Translations under genes and position numbers: made by a program
NCBI GenBank assembly: GCA_944990035.1
Contig: CALYLX010000117.1
Span: 310,001-374,000 of the forward strand
Reading direction: 5' to 3'
Source: Clitopilus passeckerianus
Lineage: Eukaryota; Basidiomycota; Agaricomycetes; Agaricales; Entolomataceae
DNA length: 64,000 nucleotides
Part shown: piece after piece, positions 46,658 through 59,874 of the stretch
How positions within the stretch are numbered: the stretch's first letter is position 1
Layout of the letters: each line of letters begins with the position of its first letter
The notes under the pieces: generated by a model
What the model was told of the DNA's origin: nothing
Seen by the model: only the letters and a program-made list of their open reading frames with translations
Database searches by the model: none

Positions 46658-47980
46658 ATGAAGCCCGCCCTAGCATCGATCTCGCTGTTCCCAGCAACAC
46701 CTGAGCAAATAATCGAGTCACGCCGTCGATCATTTGTATCGTGGGGGGCAGACCTGACCTTGGAACAGTTCCTTGCCCGAGATGCAAGGATGGATACTTT
46801 TGAACAAGCCACTGGGGGGAAATTTATCACCTGGTGTGTCTCGTAACGGTCAATGGTGAAAGAGATTGATACGATACCTTAACCAGGGTTTTGGCACCTA
46901 GAGATGATCCACAAACGTTGGATTTCTTCTGTTCCTGCGAAAGGTAATTATCTTGAAGCTGTATCTGGCCACAAACTTCTTGAATGCTAATTTGACATTG
47001 GTATTGCAGTTTCCGACGTGATGGAGTGGTCTGGGAAGTTGGTGTACCCCGACAAGTGACTGGCTATGGTATAGCGTCGGTTTTTACCCCAGAAAGCAAG
47101 CGGGGACATGGATATGCTCGACATATGATGCGGCTACTGCATTGGGTCCTCGCAGACACGTCTCGCCTACCAGAAAAATTCCCGGCGGAATGGGGGGAGC
47201 CTCCAGCGAGGACCTCCGGTGCTGGAGACGGGTGGTTCTCCGCACTCTGGAGTGACGTCGGAAGAGACTTCTATCGTCTGGCAGGGCCAACCCCGGACTT
47301 AGAAGGCTGGATAGTTCGTGGAGAAAAGTCTACTTTATGGGATGTTCCCCCGCAGAAGGTTGAAGATTCGGAGGATGGCAGATGGACATGGCTCGGGGAG
47401 GAAGAGTTATTGGAAGCATGGGATCAGGATGCCAAAAATATTGCGTCCGAAAAGAAAGCCAGCCAGACACCCCTTTCTTTCGCCTTTCTTCCAAGATTGG
47501 GGGTTGCAGCTTTCCAACATCGTCGCCTCAAACACTATATAGAGAACGATGGGCTACAAGTAAATCGTTGGGGTATCGTGAGGCAAGATGCCAACACCAC
47601 GATCGCAGAGGCGCTATCTTCGACAGACACTACCTTTGCCAGTTGGATGTTCGAACTTCGGTCCAATCCAAAGACCCTTCTGATTACTCGGCTGATATCC
47701 TCCGAGGAACAATTCCCGACACTCCTTGGATTAATCATGCAAGAGGCTCAACGCTATAACCTTTCCAAGATAGAGGTCTACAATTTGCCTGATCATCTGC
47801 AGAAAATCGCTAGCTCTCTTGGAAGCAGGTCAATTGAAAGGGGTGAACATCTACCCTCATTCAAATGGTATGGGATGGAGAGCAATCGGGACATTGAATG
47901 GCTGCTCAACGAGAGGTACGTTGATAAACACAACTTTCGTTCCAGATTCTGAACACATAAACAGGTTCTGTTGGTGCTAA
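46658..47980 (+). CDS. LYC1: Lyc1-like lysine N6-acetyltransferase (GNAT fold)
   Basis: Four exons: 46658-46833, 46887-46943, 47010-47915, 47965-47980; 384 aa. The start is chosen for the short first exon MKPALASISLFPATPEQI. The GNAT acetyl-CoA loop is visible as TPESKRGHGYARHMMRLL. Further motifs WFSALWSDVGRDFYRLAG and the last exon, which completes NERFCWC, fit the fungal Lyc1 family. Lyc1 of Yarrowia acetylates free lysine at the start of lysine catabolism. The tiny last exon (16 nt) is supported by the family-typical end; reading on without it would give a different end after 47915. The family match is from memory of motif layout, so another GNAT role is possible. Confidence 0.65.
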
Positions 47981-48263
47981 ACTCTCCCGATGATTATCTT
48001 TGAGGATTAATACATTCTGTCGGAGATACCAGTGTGAAATTCATGTGGCGCAAACACGTGGGGGCTTTGATCGGCCTTCGAATGGCTTCCTATAGAGCAC
48101 ACTCACCAACAAAATCTCTACAACCATCTCTTGTGAGCCTGCTCGGGCTTAGAATTTGTCATAGCCGTCGATGGAAGGGTGGCAATTTGAACTCCAGACG
48201 GCCCAAGTGCGTGACATCTACATGTGACACAACTTCAACCGCTTTTGCCAGTGAACCTCCGCC

Positions 48264-50725
48264 ATGCGTAGGGCGACCAAGCGCTATATGCGATCTCAAG
48301 GCCATATCTTAGCTTTAGCGCTGATTCTCGCTGTTTGTTGGTATTGGAAAAGTCGGCCACTGCTTAATGATTTCCACGACGACGACAATGCCATTCCGAT
48401 ATCAGATGGTTTGGCACAGCTGGAACAATCGTTTCCCGGCGAACACCAAGACTCGCTCTCAGCAGTTCTACCCGTGACTTCAGAGTCGTTTCCAGCTCTT
48501 CAGAAGAACCTAGACTTGCTTTTGGAATCGCCATCGATCGTTCAAGAAATAATCATCATCTGCTCGCCCTCCCTGGTAGGAGCCACACGAACCGTTGCCA
48601 AGACGTACGCAAGCTTTCATGAAGGTGAACTCGACATCGTCATTAGCCCACTCATCGGCGGTCTGGACTATACAACAGGGCTCTTAGATGCTGCATCTCA
48701 TGCAATGTCGGATTGGATCCTTCTTATGGACCAACATGGTTTACTGGATGAAGGTCCTCGTGTTAGAGAGATGCTTCTCCGCCCTCCGGCTATTTCGCTT
48801 CCGTTCGGTCTACGAGGTTGTGGTGTCTTCCGGAATCATACATACTTGGCGAAATCAACTCCCTCGTTTTATGCACAACGCCTTCATCTTCCTTTTATGG
48901 TCCCTTCATACCTGATTTCTGTCGATCCCAGTGATGGAACATCGAAATCGAACACATGGTCGGAGATCAGCTCCCGTCTAGCTGAAGGTCGCCACGAATG
49001 GACTGGAGGGCTCGTTTTAGACCCAGGATCTTCCGATGCTCCTTGTATGTATGCTGCTGATACGGAGCAAAGCCATAAAGGGTATACCAGTGGTCGAAGT
49101 CATGTGCTACCGTCAAGGACACATTTTCGGCCTCTAATATTAGATGCGATGCCTGAAATTATCCCAGCCTTCCCTGGTCAAATCATATTTGGAGCGCAAC
49201 TACCCGCCATTGAGGACTTGAAATCTCTAGCCCCGACCCTCTGTATGATGCAGGACAAGGGCCATCTTGTTCACTCGGCTATCTCTCGACTGCCTGGTAT
49301 TGAATCGGGAGTCTCGTCCCCCGTCTCGGGATACTCGAACATATTGCGAGTCTCTAATTGCACACTTCTGTACTCCCTATCATCTGAGGCGAGAATGACG
49401 TGGACGGCATTAGATCATCATCTCCCCAGGACGCCGGACGTACTGATCATGTTGGAAGGTAGTGATGGCCTATTACCGGCAAGGGACTCTCTGCAAGAAG
49501 AGCCAACTGAGGTTGTCGTTGTCCGACTACGCCGCTCGGAGTTGCATCATTCGAAATGGATGGCCACTTTATCGTTGGAGGCTTGGTTGAGTGAGTATAT
49601 GCGCAATTTATCGACCGAAAGCACTGTCTAACCTGACACAAATACCAGATTGGCACCGACCCCGCATTGATATCAGCATAATCACGAACAATCGTCCCCA
49701 TTCCCTGAGCCGCCTGCTTAAATCTCTATCAGAAAGCTTTTTTTACGGGGATAGTGTCGACGTTCAACTCCATCTTGAACAGACTGCCGACCAGGACACT
49801 CTGGAAATTTCAAGGAACCTTTCTTGGCCTTATGGAGATGTTTACGAACATCATCGAGTCTTTCATGGTGGGCTCATGGCTGCAGTCGTCGAATCCTGGT
49901 ATCCGCATACGAATGACACGTACGGCTTGTTGCTCGAAGACGATACCGAAGTGTCTCCTCTTTTCTATGCCTGGGTCAAAATGAATATACTGAAGTATCG
50001 GTGAGCGAAAGCCATTACCAAATAGTTCTTCATCGTTCCTAATGCATACGTTCTGTAGATATGGTAAATCTGCTGACCGGTCTTCGAAGGTCTTCGGTCT
50101 TAGTCTCTACCAGCAGAAAGTCATAGAACTCCGACCGGAAGGAAGAAGAGAGTTCAACGCAAGCTCGATACTCGAACAGCATGGTCAATATGATCCGATA
50201 TCCCCATACCTTTCACAAATCCCATGTAGCTGGGGAGCGGTCTATTTTCCAGAGCACTGGAGGGAATTTCATGCATATGCGATCAAAAGGTTATCAGAGA
50301 AAGGAGTAAATATGTCCGATATGGTCGTGCCAGGGGTACGCTCCAATAACTGGACGAGATCGTGGAAGAAGTATTTCATCGAGTTCGCTTTTCTCCGAGG
50401 ACTTGTCATGATCTACCCAAATTTTCCTAATTATGTCTCGCTATCGACAAATCATCTTGAACTGGGTTCGCATGTCAAGGCTCGTACTGCCGCGAAGAAA
50501 GATCTGTTTCTGTTGCCATTGATGCAGCTACCTCGGAACGGGGACGAGGAGAACCTGCAAGTCGGCACACCTACTCTACTTTCTTTGCCAAATCAGGCCC
50601 TTCCTGGTTTCAATTCTCTACCTGTCCTCGATTTGATGGGCAATTTCACTACTCTGGTGGATCTGGAAGAAGACGGTAGATTGAGATGCAGGGAGCTTGC
50701 TTGGTGCAATCTTCAAACAGTATAG
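48264..50725 (+). CDS. Type II membrane glycosyltransferase-like protein
   Basis: Three exons: 48264-49590, 49649-50000, 50059-50725; about 780 aa. One membrane segment near residues 14-30 (ILALALILAVCWYW) after a short basic N-terminus gives a Golgi-type type II topology. The lumenal part appears to hold two GT-A-like halves: the first has VLPVTSESFPALQKNLDLLL and WILLMDQHG, the second has DISIITNNRPHSLSRLLKSL and a DXD-like LLEDDTEVS followed by YAWVKMNILKYR. The DXD would bind a divalent metal and nucleotide sugar. I do not recognise the exact family or the acceptor. Confidence 0.65.
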
Positions 50726-50840
50726 CCCACGCCAGAAGCCCTCTATTCGGAAATGATTCTAGGAGAAACGTTTAGTTATTGTACAAAAGATATCGTGCGA
50801 TGTAATAAAGAAGTGAAGATTTATCGTACTTTCGATAGCA

Positions 50841-53800
50841 TTACAGAGCAATTTGAGAACTATCTAGTCCAAGCGCATGTAGGAAAAGATTAACGTTGGC
50901 TAGTTTTGTTTGACGTTCTTCCTCAGAGGAAACCCAGCCCTTGTTGACAGTAAGTACTAGATCAAGAATCTTTTCGCGTAGGGACGTAATGAGAACTTGA
51001 TGCTGCTCCAGAACAGCATGAAGTGCGATTGCAGCGAGCAGCTGCCAGACAGGTTGGTCAGCATGGTCAGCAGCTGGCTTGTTATGGCCAGGAGGCATAT
51101 TGACCACGATCCTGGTCGAGGGGAATAGCGAAGGTAGATGAGGTGCCAGGAGTTGGAACATGTGGTCGAACATCATCTGCCTACGGTAGCTGTTAGACGC
51201 TAGCGCGGGTGCCAAGCAGCCAAAGCACGTACCATTGTTGTGCCTCCTCGGGTGTAGGTGTCTCCTCAAGCTCCACGCCACTCTTTAGAGCTTGCTTCAT
51301 GACTTCAACTCGGCTGAGGAAGAGTGTAAGCAACGCAATACCAGGCTGTGGAACATATCAGCACTGAACATCAGTACCCATCCATGGGTGTAACGCACCG
51401 CAGATCGTGCAACCAGTATGATGTTACACCTGTCAAGGAGTAGACCTAAAAGACCTGTCACGAGCCTTAAATCCGCTCGAGCCACGACGGGTAGGATGCT
51501 TTGCAAAACGCCAGACAAGAAGGCATCTGTTTGACGCTCCATATCAGTATGGGCGGGAGAGTCTGTTTCGGTATCGAGCAGATATGCTTCTTGTACGACA
51601 TCTAGTTGGTCGAAGCAAGCCACAAGCAGCGTCAACAATGTGAACATTTGTTGATGGCTGAGATGACGGGTAACTCGTGGAAGGATCTTCTTGCCTTTGC
51701 TAGGCTTCAGGAGGGAGATGAATGGGTGAGGGTTACTATTCGGGGGTCAGATACGCGCCCATAGTCAGTTTGAATATTATCGCACCTGGTCTCAAGAGGG
51801 ACCATAACCTTGAGACCATCCCACAACTGGTCGACGGAGGCGTCATATTCTTTTTTCCTATTCCGACGGTGAGGCCAGGATCATAACAACAACATACATG
51901 CGTACCACTCCTCCATCATCTCTTCTCCATCTTCTGGGTTGGGTTCATTACGCTTGATGCTTTCCGTGTTGAGGACGAGGTCATAGAGATATTCCACAGC
52001 GACAAGAATCTCACGTTGCGTGAGAGGCTCCTTACGAATGAGGTTGTCGGTCTATAGTGCGCAAAGATCAACGGAAGTTCCATTAAGAAATACGAAAACG
52101 CATACATCTCCAGCATTTCCCAGAGCCTCGCGACCGAGCTTGGCTGCGGCTTCAGCTGCTCCACCACTGGTATGTTGGGCATCTTCCTTGGATATATGGG
52201 CATGTGCGTGTGCGTGTGCGTGTGCCAAGGAAGGGGAACCCCCTCCAGCGGAAGGGTCAACTTGAAGGAGCTGACGAGGAGCTGCCTTGTAGCTCCGACC
52301 AGAGGTTTTGCCCAAAACACCTTGCAAACTCTGGAGGGCTGTGAAGCCAGTAAGATATTGGTCATTAGAGTCCGAAAAATATGGCTTACAGTGGAGACCC
52401 TTCTCTTCCTCACGTTTTCTGGCATTGCTGACAATTCTCTCGACTTGCTGTTCCATGCGCATCATTGCATTCGGGCGTCTGTTTCCTGACTTCTGCCCAA
52501 GTCCCAGACCTATACCACCACCGGAAGAGAATTTGAGCACCCTCTCATCTGGGTTCTGAGCTCCTAAGCGTGAACGTAGAATAGCGCCATAAACTTGCGC
52601 ATAAAAATCATCGGCATAAGGGTCCTGGGTTACGAGTTGAGAAACTTGAATCCGTGTGATAAAGTCCTTGTCCGATTGTGTCATTAAGTCGTTATAACGA
52701 GACTGCAGCCAGAGATTAGTCCAGTTAAGAATACTGAGGTGATTGGCTGTTTACCATGTGAGCAATCTTAGCAGCCCTCCGTCGCCGTTTCTCTTCCATT
52801 TTCTCGGCCTCGACAATTTTGCGCATTGCTTCATGTCTAAGAGCTTCCTGATCAGCTTGCGATGCTCCGTGAAGTTCCCGCATCAATTCAGCCGGGGTCA
52901 TTTCTGACAGGTATCGCTGCTGTAGCTGTGTATTTTGACCAATGAGAGTGTCATGAAGAGCGCCTGGTATTTGCTGATTCTGACGAATTGCTGGAGATTG
53001 GGAACGTTGGCGTCGCCTCTGCTGTTGCTGTAGGAGATGGGCAGCTTGGAGCTCAGCAGCAGAAGGCCCAGAGGGTTGACGAGGGGGAGGAAATTGGTTG
53101 GGGCTATGAGTATCATGTCGCTGTAGGTTTGCACGGGCCATAGCGCGTTCCATCTCCTCGTAGCGCAGCTGTTCCTGCAGTTCGTGGAGTTGTTGTTGCT
53201 GTTGTAGTTCTTGCTGCTGCTGGAGATACAGAATTTGTCGCTGATGCTCAAGGAAACGTGGTGACTGGGAAGCTCCCGGCAACATCCTCGGTGGAGGTGT
53301 CTGCTGACTTTGGTGCTGTTGCTGCAAGAGCGCTCTCTGAATCTGCAGCTGATGCTGCTGCTCCTGATACTGCAGAATCTGCTGCCGTCGAAGGTCCAGT
53401 TCCTGTTGTTGAAGCAGCCTAAGGGCTTCCTCTTCCTGCTGCCGTTCGCGTAATTCTTGCTGTTGGCGCAGAGCTGTATTACGTTGAGCCATCATCTCTG
53501 CTTCAATCTCCTGAAGAGTCCTGACTCCGGTATGACCGTGCCCATTGGTACGGGACGCCTGAGCCAGGTGACTGATATGGGACGATTCCCCAACCGGGGT
53601 GTACCTTGCACCAGCGGGAGAAGGTCGTCGAAAGTCAGCCGAACCCGTCCTAGCAAGGTTTGAATTGCTACCCATTCGAGGAAGCACAGAGAAGGGTGAC
53701 TTGTTGTCCCAAATCTCCTCCAGAGACCTGGCGTTTGCCCGCGCTTCTACGATGATTTAAACATTCAATAACCTTCCACGAGTACCAGGCTCAACACTCA

Positions 53801-54185
53801 CGAAGCTGCTCATGCTGTTTCTCAGGTGCATGTGTAACCGTTGGTCCGGTATCATGCCTGATCTCCTGCCTCTGAGCCAGCTGGGGTGCTGCCGAAGTTT
53901 CAGGCAGGCCACCTAAGCCTTGATTGGCAAAATCGAAATCTTTTCCTATACGATGGCTAAGTACACGTATTCAGACATCGTATAGAGGCGCTTACCAACG
54001 GGTAGAGCGCTGCCAAAGGTCTCATCGTTGAGGTCATCACCCCCTTCCTGCAGCAGATCCCCAAGCCCGTCGTAGCTCTCTTCTCCCCATGTGTACACGG
54101 CAAGATCGTCGTCCTTTTGCAGACCTTTCCTGAACTTAAGCCTTTCCTGCTCGAGGTCGGGCTGCTCGAAGCCGAAAAAGGACAT
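50841..54185 (-). CDS. PAT1: PAT1-like mRNA decapping activator
   Basis: Start at 54185 (MSFFGFEQPDLEQERLKF), stop at 50841-50843, with about eight introns whose exact ends I did not all fix; roughly 900-1,000 aa. The N-terminus has short FFGF and DFDF elements like those that bind Dhh1. A Gln-rich stretch (53150-53470, many QQQ and LQQQ runs) and LEEIWDNKSPFSVLP follow. Downstream come a conserved helical region with basic RRRRAAKIAHM, an Ala-His repeat (HAHAHAHAH near 52200), and a C-terminal alpha-alpha superhelix ending LFLHALGLDSSQIAL. Pat1 bridges the Lsm1-7 ring and Dcp1-Dcp2 in P-bodies. An ATG 54 bases upstream (54239) is in frame, but MSFFGF is the family-like start. Confidence 0.8.
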
Positions 54186-54281
54186 TGACGGCGACGACAA
54201 CGGCAGCGGCGACGACACCAGAGTTTCGAAAACCCTCAAGTGTTTGCCCCTAAAGAAGTAGTGCTACATGTACAAACAGAT

Positions 54282-57200
54282 CTAAACAGACGCGTGGTAT
54301 TTATGGACGATCTCCAGGAAATCAAGCAGTGTGCTGGCACTCCAGGCTTGTGTATTGCAGGAATCATGACAATATTGCCCATTTTCGTTGGTGAGCTCAG
54401 GAAGGCCAGCCCAAGGGTCGTTCTGAATGTGATGACGTGGCGCCAGTAGAATTTGGTGGAGATGATGTAAAGCTGCCTGCGTTTTCTGCATGCCAAATCA
54501 GCCAAGGATTGCATGAATGAGGTCAGACTACAAACCTTGGGATTCTTTTCAAGAGTTGCAAAGTGCAAGTAGGCGCGTAGGAAGTATCCAAGGGGCCAGC
54601 CCCATTCAGGTCCCTACGATGGCAGTCAGTTATCAGAGGTGCAATACGGCAATAATAACATACGTTATGGTAATTCAAACCCTTCGCAATTGCAGCGTCA
54701 GTTGAGTCGTTGGAGTTGTCGTATTTGGGCCTGTACTGCATATCTTTCGGATCCAATGTCTTCATCCCCAATGGTCCCCTGATAACCTTGTCAGCGAGCT
54801 TGAGAGCACCCATCGCATGTTCAGGCTGGAACAGTTCTGGCGCAACCGTCATCGCAATAGGGAAATTACACCTGAGCTGATAGTCTGACCATTCCCTCCC
54901 CGGACCAGACCCGTAGACGTCTTTATAGATTCCTCGTCGGTTGATCAACGTGGGCTTGACTTCATATTGCGCATCTTCAGACGGGTCGGCGGGGACGTAG
55001 TAGTATTTCTCGAAAGACGCTTGGATAAGATCGGCCCACTCTTTGTAGGTTATGGTCTTGGTCTTGCCATCCACTAGATGAACGTTAGCAATAAACTTGC
55101 ACGGGTATAAAATTATATTCACCAGTAACCTCGACACCACTGAAAGGGAACTTGTTCTTAGCCACCAGGTGGTCAAGCCACGACAACGTGCTCTTCAACA
55201 ACCCAGTAATCTCTACAGGAGCACCATCTCTTGGTGTTCCAGGAACCCCTTTTGTTCCAGCCTTTACCGACTCTCCCATCTTGTCCATCCATGTGCCACA
55301 GTTATGCTGGTTCCCTCCAAGGATGAACCCTGTATTCCAGTCAACGTGGATCTCAATGTCGAACCCTTCGTCCTTCATTTGCATGTCAAGATTGGGGCCA
55401 GCATTATATTCGCGGAAACTGATTCCACTAGCGTGCCGCTGAAGAATCTCTTGAATGATCTCTGCAATCGTGGACGAGTATGCGTATGCTTGAGAATCAT
55501 CCCAAGGCACCCAAGTATCATCTTTAGGGAACCGTCTCTTCACTAGTTCCTGGAGAATTGAAAGCCCGTCTGGAGCAGAAGAAACGTAATCTTGAATGTT
55601 CTGAAGCATCCACCATGGGGAGTCCCGAGAATTGTACCTAGTACCGCAAACCACATCAGTGACCTTTATTTCCGACTGTACTGACGCAGGGATTCACCTT
55701 GGGCTACGCACGGAATCCAACAGGTTGGGGATCAAGCCGTGCTTGAGAGTGGAGGCAAACGCCAGGATATGTTTCTTCGCACCATCAAAGTTGCCTGTGG
55801 TTAAGAACAGCCCTCTCAGGGAGATGAAAACATCTCGTCCCCAGCACCGAGCCCAACCAGCAGTGAAGTGAGGCAGGCCGGCTGCAAGGGAGGGCGTTGG
55901 TTTGCCCGGGTCAAGAGATGCCGACTTGACCATTCCGTGCATTTGAACGGCGCATAGAGCTAAGTCATGGGTGAATGAATGCCCAGAGGAGACAAACTCG
56001 GAGCATTGTTCAATGAGGGCGCGGCGAGCTGCCTTGTAGGCTGTCGAAATGATGATGGCGAAATATTTGGGTCGCATAAAATCAGGTACGCTTTGCTTGA
56101 CGCGTTCTAGCCTCTCCTTGAGCCATTTTGCTGGGTTGGCCAGATTAGGGAACACGCCAACCTGCCTATCCAATTCATGAGTAACAGATACGAAACAATA
56201 TGGAAAGAACATACATTGATAATCGTTCATGAATATAGTCGAAAGCCCATGTACCCTGGCGTATGTGGCCACACAAAGGATGGCCTAGGTCGTTGGTAGT
56301 CATGATGTGGCGTAGCGGATGCATCCACCCCTCCAATCCACAGTACTTCAGTGGACCAAGACTGGGCACGTCGTACACCCCGATCTCTCCAGAGGTGGCA
56401 TCTCTCTCTTCGCCATCAGCACGGTGGAGAACCACGTTGAGGTCAACAAGGTCTAGGGAGCTGAAAGCCTCCGTAGCGCCTTGAGAACAGAAGTCGTCCA
56501 ACTTCGGGTCGTGTTCTTGCAATTGAGTTTCAAAGACCAAGATGCTACCAGGGGGGAAGACTTCTGGGATCACAATCTCCGCAAAAGGACCTTCTTGGTC
56601 AAGGCCTTGAGGGACCACCACGGGGCTCATCTCAACGAGCCGTGAAGGAAGGCCACGAATTGTATTAGGGTCTTTGGGTACGTCATAAGACGAGATGTCG
56701 ATGCTTGCACCATAGATGAATTTGACCCTGGTCCTGCGAAGCTTCATAGGGTTCACTGAGTATCCAATCAGTACAACCTTTGAGGAGAGGAGACAATGAA
56801 CTAACTATGGCCACGGTCTTTAGAGCCCTTCTGGAATGCCGTATGAGCTACTAAGAGGTACCCCTTCCTGGATACGGGATGAACTCGATGAACGGATATG
56901 TACTACGCATACGTTAGCCAAATTCCTGACTCAAAGGTGGGATAAGACATACATTGTTCTCCAGGTGAACATGCCCCTCCTCAAATCCCTCAAGAACCAT
57001 CTCTGTATGGAGCGAATTAAGCAACCTCTTTGCTCTTGCGATCCCACTATTCTCCCCCAGCCCAGTGACCTCGTACTTCCGTTTCTCGGTGACGAGCTGA
57101 AGAAGCTTGGGGTAAAGGTCATCGAATCCTTTCACGGACCCAATGGCGCACATACTAAACGCCACAAGGGCACCAGAGTCCAGAGCGTGTTCAGCGGATT

Positions 57201-59665
57201 GCTTGTCAAGCGGAGACTCGTTGTCATGTGTGAGGTCGTAAAATAGGGCATGGGGGAGGGATCCATTGAGAGGGCTGACAGTGCATTCGCGAACAGGGCC
57301 TTTTCCGGTGGGGGAAGGTATCTCTTCAATGTTAGTCAAGCACGCAGCGTCCATAGAACCTGAGGGATCCGTATCAACAAGAGAACTCAGGAACATGAGG
57401 CGACTCCCCACCTATAGGTTTTCCAAGTCCATGTCGATAAACCAGTCTTGAAAGCTCCTTGGTATCGGGTGCATTTCCGCTTTCCCTAACCAAACTGTTG
57501 ATACCAAGCTCCCTGACGAACACGTAGTCCATCTCCTCACTACCCGTGAAAAGCTCCGCGCATACGTATAGGTCTGGATTGACAACACGGGCCGCGTCAA
57601 GGAGGTACGTGCCGACCTCAAGTGGGGTGGAGTGACAATTGTCGATCCTGAAACCGTCGAAAGTTTTTGCGAGGTATTGGACGTAGTTCGTCATATGTTC
57701 CCATAACCAGGGGTTATCGGAAGGCGATTTGCCATAGCGCAGCTTGACACAATCACCCCAAACGATGACTTCGCGTCGAAGGTAGGCCTTGGATGGCGGC
57801 AATGCAAAGTTCTGCAGAGGGTTGGCATCCCATATCCAGCCGTTGTTTGCAACGGAGTATTTGAGAGGATCCTTGGAATATCCGGGGAGCCGTGTGAAGT
57901 AGGGTTCAAGGAATGGATTGCTGTGAAAAACTGTTGAAAAAAATCGAAGCTCGAAGTTGATCTCCTCACCTCTTGGTAATCTCGCCCAATTTGGGGCCAT
58001 GTTCGGCGATGCGAATATAACGAGCGCGATTCTTCATGAGGTCGAACGCAACCTGTGTGTCCTCTTCCCACTCTTGATAGAGGGGCACATTCAGGACATC
58101 AACGACACGAACCCAGGCTTCAGCAAGGGCATCGATGTCAGATAGTTCGGTAAATGCTGCTTTCACCAAGGAGGCCGCCGCATCTCCATCGACTTTAGTG
58201 CAGAATCGAGACGCAAACGTGTGGGCACCCTGTACCAGGCCTTGCTCTCGGGCAATATTCGCCAATTCAACCACTGTTTTACCCTGAACTTGAAATCCTT
58301 CCCAAGACTTGGCTTTACCAGACGCGAGTGCCGCCTTCACCGACTCCTTTTCGCGGACGGTATCAAGGACGTAATACTGCCAAAATTTCTTCTCCTTGAC
58401 GACGTCTCGGAGAGCGTTGAGAACGCGATCAAGCTCGGCTTCCGTTGTGAGAACGGTAGGGAGGCCACGTGAAGTTAAGGTATCAGAGAACTCGAGGATT
58501 GCCGTGTCGAGTTCAAGCGCGGGAGTGAGATGCGGGGAATTTGCTGGACTGAAGCCTAAAGACATATTAGCTGGTGTAACGATGGAAGGCAGTTTAACAT
58601 ACCAGCTTCGGGGTGGTCATTGAGCCATACACTGTCGTTGGCCGTGTGGTTTAGAACCACATCAGTAAGTGAGAGCAACCCATATTCTTCCTTGGCGACC
58701 TTCAGGATTTTCTCGACACCAGCCTTGTCGGACTTCACTCCGGGATCGTACTCTAGCTGATTTCGAATGGAGTACGGGCTATCGCTCTCGCCGCGCTCCT
58801 GCAGTGGCGTCCAGTGAATCATCGTGTAACCCCTCTGAGACGTCTCCTCGAAATGTTTCCTCCACTCTGATACGGGACCCATCCACTTGGAAACGAGAGT
58901 CAAGATGGATAGCCCACTGAGGGGGAGATTCACGTATGTGTCTTTACTGATAGCTGCACCTCCCTCGGCGGGTGAAAGCGGCGCAAGGGTCTTCTTGTCG
59001 AGTATGGGTGATCTGGCCTTGGTCTTCAGAATGGGGTCTACGTTAAAGTAGCCCTTTCGGCCTTCGATACGCTGGCCAGGCTTGTCGCCGTCATACTCAA
59101 CCCAATACACAAAGGCACCGGCATGAGAGATTGGGAGGTCGACCTGAATGGGTCTGGAATAGTCTGTAGGCAACCTAATGGTAGAAGGAGATCAACATGA
59201 ACTCGACAACGCGACGATCAAGCAATGACGTACTTTCTCGTCGCGTAGCGATCGCGAGCAAACACGCCTCCGTCAAGAGGAAAATTCGTCTTGAAGACGC
59301 CATGCCTCGCTGCGGGGGTTCCTGCCTCAAGAGAGACGCGTAAAATGTACGGCGTGGTAGCCGGGGGAAGTCGGATATACTGAGGAGGTAGTGAGCGATC
59401 GTCCAGAGATAACAAGCTAGGAAACGAGGAAAACACGTACAGCACGATCCTTATGGGGTCCGCCGTCGACGTCAAGGCGAAGCTCATAGACGTGAACAGG
59501 TCCTTCGCTTGGACGACTGAAAAACTCGATAGCCTCGTCTGCAGGGGTCTTTGGCGTAACAGGCGTTACAGGGCTCGACTTGGACTTGTTCTCAGCATTC
59601 GCATTCTTAATATCTTTGCTAATCGACAAAGTGGGCTTTGACGACGCGCTCGAGCCTTTCGCCAT
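54282..59665 (-). CDS. GDB1: Glycogen debranching enzyme
   Basis: Long multi-exon gene from [17 protein letters not shown] at 59665 to the stop at 54282-54284, about 1,500 aa. The N-terminal half is a GH13-like 4-alpha-glucanotransferase: [16 protein letters not shown] strand ([14 protein letters not shown]), [12 protein letters not shown] with the nucleophile Asp, and [16 protein letters not shown] with the Glu acid. The C-terminal half is the GH133 amylo-1,6-glucosidase: [48 protein letters not shown], and the end [17 protein letters not shown] with [14 protein letters not shown]. The enzyme moves maltosyl/maltotriosyl units and then cleaves the remaining alpha-1,6 branch in glycogen breakdown. 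Its stop is 96 bases from the PAT1 start on the same strand. Confidence 0.93.
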
Positions 59666-59874
59666 CGTCGGCGGCAGTGATTGTTGTTGAAAAGAGAAAT
59701 ACGGAGGGTTTGCCCTTTTCAACGATTGGAAGAGCGATGGATGATGTCACCAAGAGATAGTGACCGTGTATTACGTAATGGTAGTAAAGCTTCCCCATAT
59801 AGTCGTAATAAAAATTAAAAAAGCAAAAGAAATCTAAACCTGTAAGTAAATAGAGAAAAGTCGGTATTGACCCT

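Noticed and set aside
52200..52225. GTGTGC microsatellite
   Set aside because: It encodes the Ala-His repeat of the PAT1-like protein and is therefore coding sequence, not a separate repeat element.
53150..53470. CAG/CTG-rich tract as an expanded repeat
   Set aside because: It codes for the Gln-rich region of PAT1, common in this family, and the codons are mixed CAG/CAA.
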